Source of the DNA: Rhodothalassium salexigens DSM 2132
GTDB lineage: Bacteria > Pseudomonadota > Alphaproteobacteria > Sphingomonadales > Rhodothalassiaceae
NCBI RefSeq assembly: GCF_004341375.1
Contig: NZ_SLXO01000003.1
Span: 1-64,000 of the forward strand
Direction: 5' to 3'
Length of the DNA: 64,000 bases
Shown piece after piece: positions 62,769 through 64,000 of this stretch. The notes under the pieces are model-generated. The model searched no databases, was not told the DNA's origin, and worked only from the letters and a program-made list of their open reading frames with translations. How positions within the stretch are numbered: position 1 is the stretch's first letter; every line of letters starts with the position of its first letter. The translations under genes were made by a program, and so were the position numbers.

Positions 62769-62790
62769 GGGGGGGGCCGTGGCCCCCCAA
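62769..62790. terminator. GC hairpin between convergent genes, probable terminator
   Basis: GGGGGG (62770-62776 region) pairs with CCCCCC (62783-62788) around CCGTGG. It is flanked by AAA on one side and AAAA on the other, so neither strand has a long T-tract, but both have short ones. Its position between the convergent MAPEG and PfkB genes suggests bidirectional termination. Confidence 0.45.
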
Positions 62791-62821
62791 AACACCCCGA
62801 TGCAGGGCGCGACGGCGCCGA

Positions 62822-63814
62822 TCAGGCGCTGATCTTCTGCGCGACCAGCTTTTTCAGATCGTGTTCCGGGCGCGGGCCCAGATGGCTGATCACCTCGGCG
62901 GCCGCGATGGCCCCCATGCGGCCGGCGGCTTCCAGGCTCAGGCCCCGGCTGAGACCGGTGAGCACGCCGGCGGCATAGAGGTCACCCGCGCCGGTGGTGT
63001 CTTCCACCGTGGTCGGTTCGGCCGGCACGTGCACCCGTTCGCTGCCGCGCGCCAGCGTTCCGCCCTTTTCCGAGCGCGTGCACACCGCCACCTCGACCTT
63101 GGCCGCCACCTGTTCGACCGCCGCGTCGAAATCGTCGGTTTCGTAGAGCGATTTCAGTTCGGCTTCGTTGGCGAACAGGATGTCGATCTTGCCGTCGTTC
63201 AAAAGCGCCTGGAATTCAGAGCGATAGCGGTCGACGCAGAAGCTGTCCGAGAGCGTGAACGCGGCCTTGCCGCCGTTCTTCCGGGTGATGTCCATGGCCT
63301 TGACGAAGGCGTCCTTGGCGGCCGGGGGGTCCCACAGATAGCCTTCCATATAGACGATCTTGGCGCGCTTGAGCATCGCTTCTTCCACGTCGTCGGGGCC
63401 GAGGCCCTGGCAGGCGCCGAGGAAGGTGTTCATGGTGCGCTGGCCGTCGGGGGTGACCAGCACCAGACAGCGCGCCGTGGGCGGGCCGTCGGTGGCCGCC
63501 GGGGTGGTGAACTCGGCGCCCAGCGAGCGAATGTCGTGGGTAAACACATTGCCAAGCTGATCGTCGCGCACTTTGCCGATAAAACCACAGGCGCCGCCCA
63601 GCGACGCGATGCCGGCGATGGTGTTCGCCGCCGAGCCGCCGGACGATTCCACGCCGGGGCCCATCTGGGCGTAGATCGTCTCCGCCTGGTCGGCGTCGAT
63701 CAGGATCATGGCGCCCTTGTCCATGGCGTGTTTTTTCAGGAAGGCGTCGTCGGTGCGAGAAATCACGTCAACAATTGCGTTGCCAATGCCGACCACATCA
63801 ATGGTATCAGCCAA
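62822..63814 (-). CDS. PfkB-family carbohydrate/adenosine kinase
   Basis: The 330-residue protein has the ribokinase fold: start VVGIGNAIVDVISRTDDAFL, MGPGVESSGGSAANTIAGIA (substrate GG-SAAN motif), and the catalytic-Asp signature VEDTTGAGDLYAAGVLTGLS near the C-terminus. It resembles the group often annotated as adenosine kinase in alphaproteobacteria. The start is TTG 63814 with AGGAGACACTT upstream, since no ATG is better placed. It is transcribed divergently from the partial gene at the window end. Confidence 0.9.
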   Translation of the reverse strand: MADTIDVVGIGNAIVDVISRTDDAFLKKHAMDKGAMILIDADQAETIYAQMGPGVESSGGSAANTIAGIASLGGACGFIGKVRDDQLGNVFTHDIRSLGAEFTTPAATDGPPTARCLVLVTPDGQRTMNTFLGACQGLGPDDVEEAMLKRAKIVYMEGYLWDPPAAKDAFVKAMDITRKNGGKAAFTLSDSFCVDRYRSEFQALLNDGKIDILFANEAELKSLYETDDFDAAVEQVAAKVEVAVCTRSEKGGTLARGSERVHVPAEPTTVEDTTGAGDLYAAGVLTGLSRGLSLEAAGRMGAIAAAEVISHLGPRPEHDLKKLVAQKISA

Positions 63815-63879
63815 AAGTGTCTCCTGTCCGCTGTTCGCGGCACGTCGTCTGACGCCGCGCGCCGCCTCGAAAAGCGCGC

Positions 63880-63906
63880 TTGGCGTAACATGGTCTTGAG
63901 AATAAT
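63880..63906 (+). promoter_or_regulatory. Candidate promoter for the gene at the window end
   Basis: TTGGCG (63880-63885) and AATAAT (63901-63906, five of six bases match TATAAT) are separated by 15 bases, one or two fewer than ideal. They lie 29 bases upstream of the ATG at 63935. Confidence 0.35.
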
Positions 63907-63934
63907 TGAAGGCCCGCGGCCAAAGGAACTGTGA

Positions 63935-64000
63935 ATGCTTGCAAAATCCTTGCGTTTGACACTTGCCGGATTGAACGAACCGGCCGTTCAGCGGGTGGTG
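63935..64000 (+). CDS. N-terminal fragment of a gene cut by the window edge
   Basis: ATG 63935 follows AAGGA with eight bases of spacing and opens 22 codons to the end of the window (MLAKSLRLTLAGLNEPAVQR...). The residues predict a helix but no family can be named from this length. A plausible promoter lies just upstream, and the gene diverges from the PfkB kinase. Confidence 0.55.
   Translation, partial: MLAKSLRLTLAGLNEPAVQRVV

Overview
The window is about 64 kb of high-GC chromosome from an alphaproteobacterium. A Rhodospirillales-like lineage is my inference, based on gene order and family content. Coding is dense on both strands, with many ATGA, GTGA and TGATG stop/start overlaps, and codon use is uniform. 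There is no rRNA, no CRISPR array and no prophage. The only mobile DNA is the 5' end of an IS5-family transposase cut off by the left edge.

Layout. 1-2600: insertion-sequence end, a frameshifted DUF302 gene, a tyrosine-phosphatase-like protein and a secreted HExxH metallopeptidase. 2734-8005: the DabA/DabB inorganic-carbon uptake pair with a divergent LysR regulator and a palindromic operator between them. 8032-13310: a house-keeping block, ffh-rpsP-rimM-trmD-rplS with a sigma70-like promoter and an intrinsic terminator, then asd. 13633-16516: an ECF sigma factor, a ChrR-type anti-sigma factor, a DUF6134 protein and a short-chain dehydrogenase in one minus-strand operon. 16924-19709: cysD and a cysN-cysC fusion for sulfate activation. 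19785-21642: small proteins of unknown function, a helix-turn-helix protein downstream of three tandem 17-bp operator-like dyads, and tRNA-Gly(CCC). 21793-34748: apaG, trkH, argE, an orphan response regulator, ribA, an L,D-transpeptidase, holA-lptE-leuS-DUF3576, a putative outer-membrane protein, a ThiE-like protein and a YggS family PLP protein.

34795-48266 is the origin region. It holds parB-parA-rsmG-mnmG-mnmE with three parS sites, followed by ogt, a dienelactone hydrolase, a PHA synthase, rho, hemJ and hemE. The non-coding hemE/ppsR interval carries a cluster of DnaA boxes, which is the same position as the Caulobacter oriC. 48267-64000 continues with ppsR-maf-aroE-coaE-dnaQ, secB, fxsA, a Tim44-domain protein, mltA, smr, hslVU, a hisB-hisH-GNAT-hisA-hisF-hisE operon, a HIT protein, a MAPEG protein, a PfkB-family kinase and the first codons of one more gene.

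Most genes are core functions. The parts that depart from the ordinary are the three tandem GTCAAC dyads with their uncharacterised neighbours, the ChrR homologue without its N-terminal zinc cysteines, the decayed DUF302 gene beside the IS end, and the origin/centromere architecture. I found no clear new defence or biosynthetic system.
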